This document shows positions 16,701-25,107 of a stretch of 64,000 bases of DNA, one piece after another. The DNA is taken from contig OY970265.1 in NCBI GenBank assembly GCA_963715675.1, positions 2,604,001 through 2,668,000 of the forward strand. The letters run 5' to 3'. Position 1 is the first letter of the stretch; every line of letters begins with the position of its first letter. This DNA is from DASVWZ01 sp963715675 (GTDB taxonomy: Bacteria; Acidobacteriota; Terriglobia; Terriglobales; Acidobacteriaceae). The position numbers and the translations under genes were made by a program. The notes under the pieces are model-generated. The model did not search any database and was not told the origin of the DNA. It saw nothing but the letters and a program-made list of their open reading frames with translations.

Positions 16701-16720
16701 GGCGTGGCTTCAGCCATGCC
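16701..16720 (-). terminator. Hairpin downstream of the SBBP gene
   Basis: GGCGTGG, loop CTTCAG, CCATGCC (one G-T pair). On the minus strand it lies just after the SBBP gene stop and is followed within a few bases by CTTTC and then GTTTTTTC, so it can act as a terminator. It may also be an interspersed repeat. Confidence 0.5.
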
Positions 16721-16740
16721 GCTGGAACCCTCTGCGACGA

Positions 16741-19700
16741 CTAAGTTCCCGTCCCCGTCAGCCCGACTTTCTGCGGGCTACCTCCTCCGTCGTCGCTGAC
16801 GGAAACATCTGCCGTCCGCTTGCCCTTCATCACCGGCTTAAACGTAACTTTGATGAAGCAGTGTACGCCCGATGCCAGATGCTTGCCGCAAGTATTGGTT
16901 TCGGCAAAGTCTCCCGCGTCAGTTCCAGTTATCGAGATGCCCGTAAAGGTCACCGTAGAGTTGCCTTTGTTAGTCAGCGTGATTGTCTTTGGGACGCTTC
17001 TGGTTCCGACCGGCTGAGTCCCGAAGCGCACATTCGCGGGGAGAAGTTGCACAAAGGTCCCGGTGCCCGTCAGCGGTACCTGTTGTGGGCTGCCGGGAGC
17101 GTTATCCGCAACGTTTACCGAGCCATTTTGGACACCCTTATTCTTGGGATGGAACTTGACGCTGATTGTGCAGTATCCGTTGGGGTTGAGGCTGCTCGGG
17201 CAGTTGTTTGTCTGGCTAAATGGGCCGGTCATAGTGATCTGGTTGATAGTCAGGACGCCAGCGCCGGTGTTTGTCAACATCACCTTCTGAGCCGGGCTGC
17301 TAGTAAAGACGACTTGGATCTGGAACGTGAGGCTGGCGGGCGAGAATGTCACTGCGGGCAACACGCCGACGCCGGTTAACGGCAGCGACTGCGGGCTATT
17401 AGGAGCATTGTCCGTAATGGTCACAGCGGCGTTTTCGGCGCCCGTCCCCGAAGGCGTGAAGGTCACGCTGATTTGGCAACTCTTGGTCGGGGCAAGGGAA
17501 CTTGGACAGTTATTCTTCTCGGCAAAATCACTGCTGTTGGTTCCCGTTACCTGAATTGATGTAATAGTGAGCGCGAGTTCACCGATGTTGGTCAGAGTTG
17601 AAACTAGCGGACTACTGGTAATCCCCACCGTCTGGTCCCCAAAATTGAGATTGGGGGGAGACAGCGATACGGCTGCCGATGGCGTTATGTTAAGTTTGGC
17701 CACCCAGGCGTCAGTGCTGCCGCCGTTGGCTGGCTGCAAGGGATTCATCGTGGGGAAATTGGTTGATGTAGTGGACCCCGTGATGTAGCCGTTGTCCGAA
17801 CTGTCTGCGGCGATGCCGAAGCCCCAGTCATATCCGCTTCCGCCAAGATAGGTCGAATAGAGCAAAGCCGATCCTGCAGGGTTGAGCTTGGATATGAAGG
17901 CGTCTTGGCCGCCGCCGTTGGCCGGCTGCAGGGGGTTCATTGTCGGAAAGTTGGTTGAGGTGGTGTTCCCGGTGACATAAGCGTTGCCTGAGCTGTCCAC
18001 GGCAATGCCCTCGCCCTCCTCCTGCCCGCTTCCGCCAAGATATGTAGAGTAAACGAAAGCCGATCCCTCGGGGTTGATCTTGGATACGAAGGCGTCTTGA
18101 CCGCCGCCGTTGGCTGGCTGCAAGGGATTCATCGTCGGAAAGTTGGTTGAGCTGGTGACGCCAGTGACATAAGCATTGCCTGAGCCGTCCACCGCAATGC
18201 TAGAGCCGTCATCACTATCACTGCCACCTAGATACGTCGAATAAACCAAGGCCGACCCTGCAGGGTTGAGTTGGGACACGAAAGCGTCAACGCTCCCACC
18301 GTTGCTGGGCTGTAAGGGATTCTTTGTTGGAAAGTCGGTTGACGTGGTGGCCCCCGTGACATAGGCATTGCCAGAGCCGTCCACGGCAATACCATGGCCA
18401 TAGTCACCCCCGCTTCCGCCAAGGTACGTAGAGTAAAGCAAGGCCGAGCCCGTGGGGTTGATTTCGGACACGAAGGCGTCGCTGTCGCCACCGTACGTAG
18501 GTTGCAGGGGATTCATGGTGGGAAAGTTAGTCGAACCGGTGTAGCCAGTAATGTAGGCATCGCCAGAGCTGTCCACAGCAATGCCGGTCCCGACATCACC
18601 CCCGCTTCCACCAAGATAGGTCGAATAAACTAAAGCCGATCCCGAGGGATTAATCTGTGCCACGAAGGCGTCTTGGCTGCCGCCATTCGTTGCCTGCAAG
18701 GGATTCATCGTCGGAAAGTCGGTTGAGTCGGTGTAACCTGTGACATAGGCATTGCCCGAGCTGTCTGCAGCGATGCCGAAGCCCTGGTCAGCCCCGCTGC
18801 CGCCAAGATAAGTGGAATAAACCAAGGCCGATCCTGCGGGGTTGATCTTGGATACGTAAGCGTCCCAGTTGCCGCCGCCGTAGGCTGACTGCAAGGGGTT
18901 CATCGTCGGAAAGTTGGTTGACGTGGTATCTCCGGCGACGTAAGCGTTGCCTGCGCTGTCGACGGCGATGCGGACACCGTCGTCATCCCCACTTCCGCCA
19001 AGGTAGGTAGAGTAAACCAACGGGTCGATGAACAGCGGCCTTCGCGAGTCATAATCAGCGACCTCGAATCCTATCCGGCTCTTATCCTTGATGGCATAGT
19101 GTGCGGCGATCTCATGCCTTGTCCCGTCCTTCTCCTGGTACACAACCGGATTGCGCCAGCGTACCTCGCCCTCCGCCATTTCGAGCACCAGTTCTCCGCG
19201 CGAGTCCTGGTTGATATTCTTGGCCCCCTGGACATTGAACTGGATGCGATGCGGGTCGGCACCGGGCGCGACGATAAAGTCATACTCAAGCTGCCGCTGG
19301 TTGCCGTAGTAAACCAGGTCAACACCGGAATAAATCCGTTCGTATCTCACCTTGGCGTAGGTCGGGACGTTGCTGCGCCACTTCTTTGGATCGTTGCCAA
19401 TGAAGTAGTTGCTCTTCCCCCGCAGTTCCTCTTCGCCAGTGACTGTGGCAGCAGGGTTGGCTTTCACCAACCTCATCCGCACAACGTCGGCTCTTGCCAC
19501 GACCGTTGGTTTCAGCCGAGGACTGGCGGGCAGTGCCTCACCATCTACCTTGCGCCCCCGCAGCGAGAAGACTGCTTCATCGCCGGTCAGGAAAAGCGTG
19601 TAGCCACTGCCGCGTGACAGAAACCTTACCTGGGCGTCAGCCTGGCCCTGGTTCGCCTCAAAGCTGAGCGGCAGCTTGCCGTAACTTTCAAGAATCCTGT

Positions 19701-19848
19701 TTTCGTTTTTCGGGGCAGGTTTGAGTGTTGCACTGGATGCCTTGCCACTGGCTGGCTGATTGGTGAGTCGAAATGGGTTAGATTGCGCGGCCAACACGAC
19801 GCTGCCGAAGACTACGAAGAAGCAGACGACGAAGCGGACGGATTGCAT
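16741..19848 (-). CDS. Secreted SBBP beta-propeller and choice-of-anchor D protein
   Basis: 1035 residues from ATG 19848 (GGAGGG just upstream; signal peptide QSVRFVVCFFVVFGSVVLAA). The upstream in-frame extension of 72 codons is unlikely. Order: linker; a DUF7948-like domain with FEANQGQADAQVRFLSRG and NYFIGNDPKKWRSNVPTY; seven SBBP repeats of 64-65 residues, each starting with (V/L)YSTYLGGS and containing GNAYVTG and NFPTMNPLQ (about 19020 down to 17680); then three choice-of-anchor D/HYDIN-like Ig modules (LNFGDQTVGITSSP; TNIGELALTITSI). Seven repeats suggest a closed seven-bladed propeller. The protein is extracellular or surface-exposed; binding target unknown. Confidence 0.9.
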   Translation of the reverse strand: MQSVRFVVCFFVVFGSVVLAAQSNPFRLTNQPASGKASSATLKPAPKNENRILESYGKLPLSFEANQGQADAQVRFLSRGSGYTLFLTGDEAVFSLRGRKVDGEALPASPRLKPTVVARADVVRMRLVKANPAATVTGEEELRGKSNYFIGNDPKKWRSNVPTYAKVRYERIYSGVDLVYYGNQRQLEYDFIVAPGADPHRIQFNVQGAKNINQDSRGELVLEMAEGEVRWRNPVVYQEKDGTRHEIAAHYAIKDKSRIGFEVADYDSRRPLFIDPLVYSTYLGGSGDDDGVRIAVDSAGNAYVAGDTTSTNFPTMNPLQSAYGGGNWDAYVSKINPAGSALVYSTYLGGSGADQGFGIAADSSGNAYVTGYTDSTDFPTMNPLQATNGGSQDAFVAQINPSGSALVYSTYLGGSGGDVGTGIAVDSSGDAYITGYTGSTNFPTMNPLQPTYGGDSDAFVSEINPTGSALLYSTYLGGSGGDYGHGIAVDGSGNAYVTGATTSTDFPTKNPLQPSNGGSVDAFVSQLNPAGSALVYSTYLGGSDSDDGSSIAVDGSGNAYVTGVTSSTNFPTMNPLQPANGGGQDAFVSKINPEGSAFVYSTYLGGSGQEEGEGIAVDSSGNAYVTGNTTSTNFPTMNPLQPANGGGQDAFISKLNPAGSALLYSTYLGGSGYDWGFGIAADSSDNGYITGSTTSTNFPTMNPLQPANGGSTDAWVAKLNITPSAAVSLSPPNLNFGDQTVGITSSPLVSTLTNIGELALTITSIQVTGTNSSDFAEKNNCPSSLAPTKSCQISVTFTPSGTGAENAAVTITDNAPNSPQSLPLTGVGVLPAVTFSPASLTFQIQVVFTSSPAQKVMLTNTGAGVLTINQITMTGPFSQTNNCPSSLNPNGYCTISVKFHPKNKGVQNGSVNVADNAPGSPQQVPLTGTGTFVQLLPANVRFGTQPVGTRSVPKTITLTNKGNSTVTFTGISITGTDAGDFAETNTCGKHLASGVHCFIKVTFKPVMKGKRTADVSVSDDGGGSPQKVGLTGTGT

Positions 19849-20073
19849 TGTCCCTCCAGAGAAATCACTGGGCGTTTCGAGAAACGGACCTGCTTGGCGG
19901 TGTTGTGGCAGGGGAGATACTCGGTTGCCAAGCGTCCCAATTGTACTCCCGCGCAGCCAGCCGTGCGAACTCGCGTTCGGATAGTGGACAAACCGGTCGT
20001 GAGGACCAATCAAAATCCCCACCCGGCCCCCCGTCCACTTTCCCCTTGACACCCACCCCGGCAAACTGACATC

Positions 20074-20220
20074 CTCAGATGTATGCCTTATGGATAATCA
20101 ATGAATACAATATATAACTCCTTGGGAATCTAGATTTTACCTCTAACTCCAATGGGCTCTAGATTTTGCGGGCCAAAAGTCCGTAACCTGATGATTCCAC
20201 TAGACCGGTGGGGAGGGGGA
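20074..20220. repeat. Intergenic repeat, copy A1 (intact)
   Basis: About 147 bp starting CTCAGATGTATGCCTTATGG. It carries two TCTAGATTTT units around TACCTCTAACTCCAA, then TTTGCGGGCCAAAAGTCCGT (20165-20184), and ends with a G-run GGGGAGGGGGA. Copy A2 lies about 240 bp downstream. A1 preserves the empty target site of the IS1595 element. Confidence 0.8.
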
Positions 20221-20311
20221 TAATTAAAAGGTAAACAGCGTCCGATCGACCGGGAACTGGGAACCGGCTACTGACAACTGGCGCCTCTAGCCATCCCGGC
20301 AGATCGACCAG

Positions 20312-20410
20312 CTCAGATGTATATCTTATGGAGAACCGTAATAAACGTCATATAACTCGTTAAGAATCTAGATTTTACCTCTAACCCCAATCGAATCTAG
20401 ATTTTGCGGG
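20312..20410. repeat. Intergenic repeat, copy A2, left part
   Basis: Starts CTCAGATGTATATCTTATGG like A1 and continues through AATCTAGATTTTACCTCTAA to TTTGCGGG, where the IS1595 element begins. The remainder is at 22637-22680. Identity to A1 is high in the core and lower in the first third. Confidence 0.8.
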
Positions 20411-20435
20411 GGTAATTATCCCTTGACAGTAGGTA
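20411..20435 (+). repeat. IS1595 left terminal inverted repeat with outward-in TTGACA
   Basis: 25 bp, perfect inverse of 22604-22628. It contains TTGACA at 20423-20428 pointing into the element; GATTAT at 20445-20450 lies 16 bp further and could be the -10. Because the same repeat sits at the other end, each terminal repeat can donate a -35 to the gene next to it. Confidence 0.85.
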
Positions 20436-20438
20436 AGG

Positions 20439-21599
20439 GTGAAAGATTATCCTTTGGTCTGGAGAGATCACAGATATGCTGGCAGCGAACAAGTGTGGCT
20501 CCAGCCACCGAAGGATGCCTTTGTGCGAGTCCCAGACCAAATTCTAAAGAGTGCCGTATTCCTCGGGAAGGACGAGGCCACGGGGAGAGTTTATGGCGGA
20601 ACGGGCTACATCGTCTCCGTGGATTATGGCCCCGGCTATACCTTTACCAACGAAGCTGAAGGTATTACCAACACTCTTCGCTTTCCTTTGATGTTCCTAG
20701 TCACTGCCGCTCACGTCGCGGATAAACTTAACGGTTTTGACTTCTACATCCGCGCCAACTACAAGAACGGCTCACTGGCCGAAATCAAGCAGGACTGCTC
20801 TACGCGCTGGTGGTATCACCCAGAGGAAAGAGAATGGGTGGATGCCGCGCTAATGCTGCTTCCCGTGAAAGAGATACTGGAACTCGATATTGCGCCAATT
20901 CCCGTGACCATGTTTACCAGTGAAGAGATCATACGGACTCGCCACTTGGGGATCGGCGATGAGGTGTTTGTGGTGGGTTTGTTCAAGAACGCGAAGGGGA
21001 GATTGAGGAACATCCCCATTATCCGCATCGGGAATGTGGCGATGATGCCGGGGGAGGGGGAGAAAATATCCTTCCCAACAGAAGAGCACCCAAACCAACG
21101 GTTGTACGCTGACCTATTGGAATCGCGTTCGATTGGCGGTCTTAGTGGAAGCCCGGTGTTCATCAGGGAAACCGTGAAGATAAGCGCTGGGGTTAGGATG
21201 CAGCCCGGTTTCACCTTGAACAACGTGAATAGTCCGACCCCGGACATACCTGGAATAGAGACGGTAGAACTCGCAGGAGTTGGACGCATTCACTTCTTTG
21301 GTTCTATGATTGGCCATTGGCGCGTCACAGTCGGATTCAGCACTACTCAAGAGGAAGCCGTCAATATGGGGATCGCGCCGATGGTGCCAGCGCACAAGAT
21401 TCTGGAGATATTGCGGCAGCCGGAATTGATAAACGTTATGAACACACTCCACGCTAAGACGCGCGAAAAAGTGCTGCACGAAGATGGGATCGCCGTTGCC
21501 GATGATTGCTTCGGCAAGACGAAAGATCATCCATTGACGAAAGAGGAGTTTGAGGCCGTGTTGAAAAAGGTATCCCGCAGGAAGTCCGACCCAGCCTAG
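20439..21599 (+). CDS. Trypsin-like serine peptidase carried by IS1595 element
   Basis: 386 residues with a plausible complete catalytic triad: His92 in FLVTAAHVAD, Asp135 in EWVDAALML, Ser236 in IGGLSGSPVF. No signal peptide or membrane helix, so a cytoplasmic enzyme is expected. The C-terminal 100 residues (VPAHKILEILRQPELINVMN; HPLTKEEFEAVLKKVSRR) are helical and charged. Start GTG 20439 is 3 bp inside the terminal repeat; GTG 20493 is an alternative if transcription begins at the TTGACA/GATTAT pair. It stands alone as cargo. Proteases of this fold occur in stress and in defence modules, but no partner is present here, so the role is open. Confidence 0.85.
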   Translation: MKDYPLVWRDHRYAGSEQVWLQPPKDAFVRVPDQILKSAVFLGKDEATGRVYGGTGYIVSVDYGPGYTFTNEAEGITNTLRFPLMFLVTAAHVADKLNGFDFYIRANYKNGSLAEIKQDCSTRWWYHPEEREWVDAALMLLPVKEILELDIAPIPVTMFTSEEIIRTRHLGIGDEVFVVGLFKNAKGRLRNIPIIRIGNVAMMPGEGEKISFPTEEHPNQRLYADLLESRSIGGLSGSPVFIRETVKISAGVRMQPGFTLNNVNSPTPDIPGIETVELAGVGRIHFFGSMIGHWRVTVGFSTTQEEAVNMGIAPMVPAHKILEILRQPELINVMNTLHAKTREKVLHEDGIAVADDCFGKTKDHPLTKEEFEAVLKKVSRRKSDPA

Positions 21600-21603
21600 C
21601 CAG

Positions 21604-22563
21604 TCAGAACGGCTCCGCCGCCATCACAGGTTCGCGGCGCACGACCGCATCTCGCTTTGCAATCTGCTGTAGGAAGCTAGCGAACATCGGCTGCTCATCG
21701 AATCGCCGATTGTAGCGGAAGCTGTACTCATTCAAATAGGTTTGCAGATAGTGACGGCCAACCGAGTGGTACACGCCCTTGATCCCATTTTTTACCAGCG
21801 ACCAGAAGCCTTCGATGGTTTGCGTGTGAACGTCGCCAGCAACGTAGACTTTCTCGCTGTGCCGGATGCGCCGATGGTAGTAGTTGTACTGAGTACCAGC
21901 GAGGCCGTCATACGCCGGATAGTCGTCGGTGAACACGAGGTTCGATGGGAGAACGTGTTCTTTAATCAGCCCGTGCAAGGTGTCCTTCTTCACATCGGCA
22001 GTGACGAATGCACGGACGCTGCCTTTGCGCTGGACGAGTCCGACAACCGGAGTCTTGGCTTTCTTGTCCGCCGTGCAAGCGCGGCCCTGCATTCTCTGTT
22101 TCCCACCAAAATACATTTCGTCAACCTCTACGGGCTTCTGACTTCCGCCCAACTTTGGCGCGTTCTCTGTTTCATCGAGCATGGAGCGAATCTGTTTGAA
22201 CATGCGCCACGCGGTCTTGTAAGTAACGCCCGTCTCCCGCTGAATCTGTTTCGCGGAGATGCCGCACCGCGTCTGGGCCATGAGGTAGATCGCGTAGAAC
22301 CAAGTGGTAAGCGGAGTGGGAGACTTGTGGAAGATCGTGCCAGCGGTCGGGTGAACGTGGTGGCCGCAATGGTCGCAAGAGTAAGACGGACGACTGAGAA
22401 CGCGGTGGTGCTTTGTAACCGCCTCGCACGTCTCGCAATAGATGCCGTCCGGGTAGAGTGAATTGCGAAGCCACTCAAGGCAGGTCGCATCATCGGGGAA
22501 CTGTTTCTGGAAGTCTTTCAGCGTGTACGGCAGCATCTTCGGCTTGCGGTTATTGTGGGCCAT
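21604..22563 (-). CDS. IS1595-family transposase (ISXO2-like)
   Basis: 319 residues from ATG 22563, with AGTAGGTAAG ahead of it. The N-terminal part has the IS1595 zinc ribbon (GIYCETCEAVTKHH and YSCDHCGHHVHPTAG), then the HTH-like AKQIQRETGVTYKTAWRMF. The ISXO2-like DDE core follows: VEVDEMYFGGK, LVFTDDYPAYDGL, HTQTIEGFWSLVKNGIKG. The frame is complete and all expected acidic residues are present. The TTGACA in the right terminal repeat with TATGCT 18 bp on is a likely promoter. It should act on the 25-bp ends and could mobilise the protease gene with itself. Confidence 0.95.
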   Translation of the reverse strand: MAHNNRKPKMLPYTLKDFQKQFPDDATCLEWLRNSLYPDGIYCETCEAVTKHHRVLSRPSYSCDHCGHHVHPTAGTIFHKSPTPLTTWFYAIYLMAQTRCGISAKQIQRETGVTYKTAWRMFKQIRSMLDETENAPKLGGSQKPVEVDEMYFGGKQRMQGRACTADKKAKTPVVGLVQRKGSVRAFVTADVKKDTLHGLIKEHVLPSNLVFTDDYPAYDGLAGTQYNYYHRRIRHSEKVYVAGDVHTQTIEGFWSLVKNGIKGVYHSVGRHYLQTYLNEYSFRYNRRFDEQPMFASFLQQIAKRDAVVRREPVMAAEPF

Positions 22564-22603
22564 GATCTTACCTACTCTCAGGTAAAAGCATAGCAATATT
22601 ACG

Positions 22604-22628
22604 TACCTACTGTCAAGGGATAATTACC
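22604..22628 (-). repeat. IS1595 right terminal inverted repeat
   Basis: Perfect inverse of 20411-20435. On the minus strand it supplies TTGACA (22616-22611), the likely -35 of the transposase promoter. The target duplication TTTGCGGG follows at 22629-22636. Confidence 0.9.
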
Positions 22629-22636
22629 TTTGCGGG

Positions 22637-22680
22637 CCAAAAGTCCGTAACCTGATGATTCTGCTAGACCGGGGGAGGGG
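22637..22680. repeat. Intergenic repeat, copy A2, right part
   Basis: Continues A2 after the IS1595 target duplication with CCAAAAGTCCGTAACCTGAT and ends in CGGGGGAGGGG, matching the end of A1. The following G-run GGGGGGTATACCCC forms a small palindrome. Confidence 0.8.
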
Positions 22681-22771
22681 GGGGTATACCCCATACGCGG
22701 CCACCTAGCAGTCTTCCTGGACGCACCGGAATCATCGGAGAATCGGTAGCTTCCAGCCCACGAACAATTTT

Positions 22772-25048
22772 TTACGGAGCCCCGTAGAGTTGGCGGTAGA
22801 GGTTGGCGTTGCGCAGGATGGCTTGCACGTACTCGCGAGTTTCGGTGAATGGAATGGATTCCACAAACTCCTGCGGGTCGCGATACTTCCCGGCTGCCAG
22901 CCACTCGTCCACGCGGTCGGTTCCGGCGTTGTAGGCGGCGAGAGCGTACTCGGCCGCGCCGAACTTGTCCACGTCGCCACGAAAGTAGCGCGTGCCCAGT
23001 TGCAGGTTGATGGCAGGGGTAAATAACTGGCTGGTGGCAAAGTGCCGCAGCTTCTCCTGCCGGGCAACCGCGCTGCCGACTTTGGGCAGCAACTGCATCA
23101 GGCCGACGGCGTTGGCCCGCGACACCGCGTTGGGATTGAACTCTGACTCCTGCCGGATCAGCGAAGCCACCAGGTATGGATCGAGTCCGCGGCTGGCGGA
23201 AAACCGCTTCAGATCGTACCAGTAAGGCTTGGGAAACAGCCCCTCCCAGTACGACCGAGGCAGGCTGGGCAGGTCGACCGCGAAATAGTTGGGGGCGGTA
23301 CGCTTGAGGACCTCAATGGCCATATCATACCGGCCGGCATCCTGATACATGCGGACCAACTCCGGCGCCAGCCAGTTTCCTTTTTCTTCTTCGGCCGCGC
23401 CTTTCAGTTCCCGCGCCGCGAAGTCCAGCAACGCTCCATTGGCCAGTAATTGCGCTTTCTGGATGCGCAGATTGTCGGTCGGCAGCGGATCGTCGGTGAT
23501 CTTCGTCCCATTGTCCAACGGCGTGACCCGATCCAGCAGCGCGTAATGCTGCGGAGTCGCATCGCCTTTGATCTGCGCCAGCCGCTGCCGCGCCAGCACA
23601 CCGTAGTAGAAATTCCGGAAGCGCAGGGAAACGGTTTGGTAGTAAGCCCGCGCCATGGCGGAATCGTTCTCTTCCTCGGCCAGCCGCGCCCGCCAATAAA
23701 GCGCCGCCGGAACCTCCCCGGATGATGGATACAGTCCGATCTGGTCGTCGAACGCCTTCTTGGCATCGGCATTGCGTCCCACCCGAAAGCTCAGCCAAGC
23801 CACTTTCCAGTGCGCATAGTCGGCACGGGCTCCGTTGGGAAAACGCACCTGGCATTCGCGATAGGACTCGATGGCGTGGTCGTAGTCCCGCCGCAGAAGA
23901 TAGATATTTCCCGCCGAGAGCAACGCCTGCTCCAGCCACGGGCTTGCCGGAGCGGCCAGCCGCAACTGATCCAGGTTGCGGAGAAAACCGTCGTCATCAT
24001 CAGCACCGCGCTCGATCTCGCCCAGTTCGAAGATCCGCTGGGCATTGATCTCCGGAGGCGAGGTTGGAACCGAGTCCAGAACTTTCCGGGCATCTTTACC
24101 TTTGCCGCCGTGCCGCATGGCTTCGACCATCGCCAATTGCAATGTTGGACGTTCCGCTGGGCTTACTTCATCCAGCAAGTCGCGATATTCGCTCTCCGCT
24201 TCGGCAAATTGCTTGCCTTTTGCCAGCAGGTCGGCGCGAGTTCGGCGCTCCGCCAGCGAGATCGGCGGCAAGGTCACCCCGCCCGCCAGCTTTCTCAGCT
24301 CCGCCTGAGCTTCATTGGCTTCCGAGGCCAGCGGCATGGTGTAGTAAATATTCCGGAAAATGCCGGCAGCCTTGGCGGGATACCCAGACGCCACATACGC
24401 CCGGCCGAGCACGAATTCCAGGTCGGCGCGTACTGGCTGGCGGTTCTTCTCCAGCAGATCGGCCGCCTCCTTCGAGCGTCCATTCGCCAGCAGCGCCTCG
24501 GCGTACAGAACCTGCGCGTCCCGAACCAGGAGCGATCGCGGAAAGGATTTGTCAAAACCGCTGAGGGCCGCGATCGCCTCTGTAGGCTTTCCCGTCTGGA
24601 GGTACGACATGCCGAGATAGAAGTCGACGTAGTCGCCGAAATCGCCCGCATGGGCACTGGCTCGGATAAGCGGAGGGATCGCCTTGGCATAGTCCTTGTC
24701 CAGCACATGGGCGTACCCGAGCACCAACCCGGCCAGGGCGCCGGCGTCCGATTTGTGGAGGCGGGCATAGGACTCAACTCCCGCGTACGCCGCAAGCGTG
24801 CGATCCTGCAGAAGTTGCCGCGCCATGGGCTTGAGGGTGGTGGACGCCACGAAGGCCTGGCGCATCCGGCGCAGGCGCGGAGAAGGTCGCTTGTGCTTGC
24901 TGCGGGCGCTTTTCTTCCCCGGCTTTTTCGTGGTCGATTGGTGAGCGGACGCGGACAACTGTGTGGTGGCGCGCGCTGCCGGAAGCCAACAGCAGCTCGC
25001 GACCGCCACCACCAGAACCCGGAAGAAATGCCAACGAGGGACTATCAA
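22772..25048 (-). CDS. Soluble lytic murein transglycosylase with TPR-like superhelix
   Basis: 758 residues, exported (FFRVLVVAVASCCWLPAARA). A long alpha-superhelix of TPR-like repeats (residues about 80-560; ALAGLVLGYAHVLDKDYAKA, GRYDMAIEVLKRTAPNYFAV) is followed by a C-terminal SLT domain (about 595-745). The domain has LVASLIRQESEFNPNAVS, where Glu of RQES is the catalytic acid, then GLMQLLPKVG and AEYALAAYNAG. This is the Slt70 architecture: periplasmic cleavage of the MurNAc-GlcNAc bond with 1,6-anhydro product. Start is TTG 25048. A Cys in the signal region (ASCCW) could instead make it a lipoprotein, but the spacing is not a good lipobox. Confidence 0.92.
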   Translation of the reverse strand: MIVPRWHFFRVLVVAVASCCWLPAARATTQLSASAHQSTTKKPGKKSARSKHKRPSPRLRRMRQAFVASTTLKPMARQLLQDRTLAAYAGVESYARLHKSDAGALAGLVLGYAHVLDKDYAKAIPPLIRASAHAGDFGDYVDFYLGMSYLQTGKPTEAIAALSGFDKSFPRSLLVRDAQVLYAEALLANGRSKEAADLLEKNRQPVRADLEFVLGRAYVASGYPAKAAGIFRNIYYTMPLASEANEAQAELRKLAGGVTLPPISLAERRTRADLLAKGKQFAEAESEYRDLLDEVSPAERPTLQLAMVEAMRHGGKGKDARKVLDSVPTSPPEINAQRIFELGEIERGADDDDGFLRNLDQLRLAAPASPWLEQALLSAGNIYLLRRDYDHAIESYRECQVRFPNGARADYAHWKVAWLSFRVGRNADAKKAFDDQIGLYPSSGEVPAALYWRARLAEEENDSAMARAYYQTVSLRFRNFYYGVLARQRLAQIKGDATPQHYALLDRVTPLDNGTKITDDPLPTDNLRIQKAQLLANGALLDFAARELKGAAEEEKGNWLAPELVRMYQDAGRYDMAIEVLKRTAPNYFAVDLPSLPRSYWEGLFPKPYWYDLKRFSASRGLDPYLVASLIRQESEFNPNAVSRANAVGLMQLLPKVGSAVARQEKLRHFATSQLFTPAINLQLGTRYFRGDVDKFGAAEYALAAYNAGTDRVDEWLAAGKYRDPQEFVESIPFTETREYVQAILRNANLYRQLYGAP

Positions 25049-25107
25049 TCTTCTATCTTAAATACTGGAAACGTTTTCGGCGATGCCTCTACGGGTATCT
25101 GTTTTGA

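Larger units (their letters stand above)
16368..16740. other. Intergenic region filled by interspersed repeats
   Basis: No gene. It contains the inverted-repeat element at 16421-16652 and the hairpin at 16701-16720. Confidence 0.6.
19849..20410. other. Intergenic region upstream of SBBP gene
   Basis: Contains the SBBP promoter area (minus strand, before 19960) and, from 20074, two copies of an intergenic repeat. No gene was found. Short overlapping frames on both strands have no protein character. Confidence 0.5.
20411..22628. mobile_element. IS1595-family element with protease cargo gene
   Basis: 2218 bp with perfect 25-bp inverted ends (left GGTAATTATCCCTTGACAGT then AGGTA, 20411-20435; right 22604-22628) and an 8-bp duplication TTTGCGGG (20403-20410 and 22629-22636), the length expected for IS1595. 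It holds a trypsin-like protease gene on plus and the transposase on minus, converging with a 4-bp gap. It is inserted in repeat copy A2, and intact copy A1 shows the uninterrupted site. Base composition of the cargo looks less GC-rich than the flanks. Confidence 0.95.

Noticed and set aside
17680..19020. Regular 192-bp repeats considered as CRISPR or satellite
   Set aside because: They are in-frame protein repeats (YSTYLGGS) without unique spacers.
19849..20064. 72-codon N-terminal extension of the SBBP protein
   Set aside because: The ATG at 19848 has a ribosome site and a proper signal peptide; the extension would bury it.
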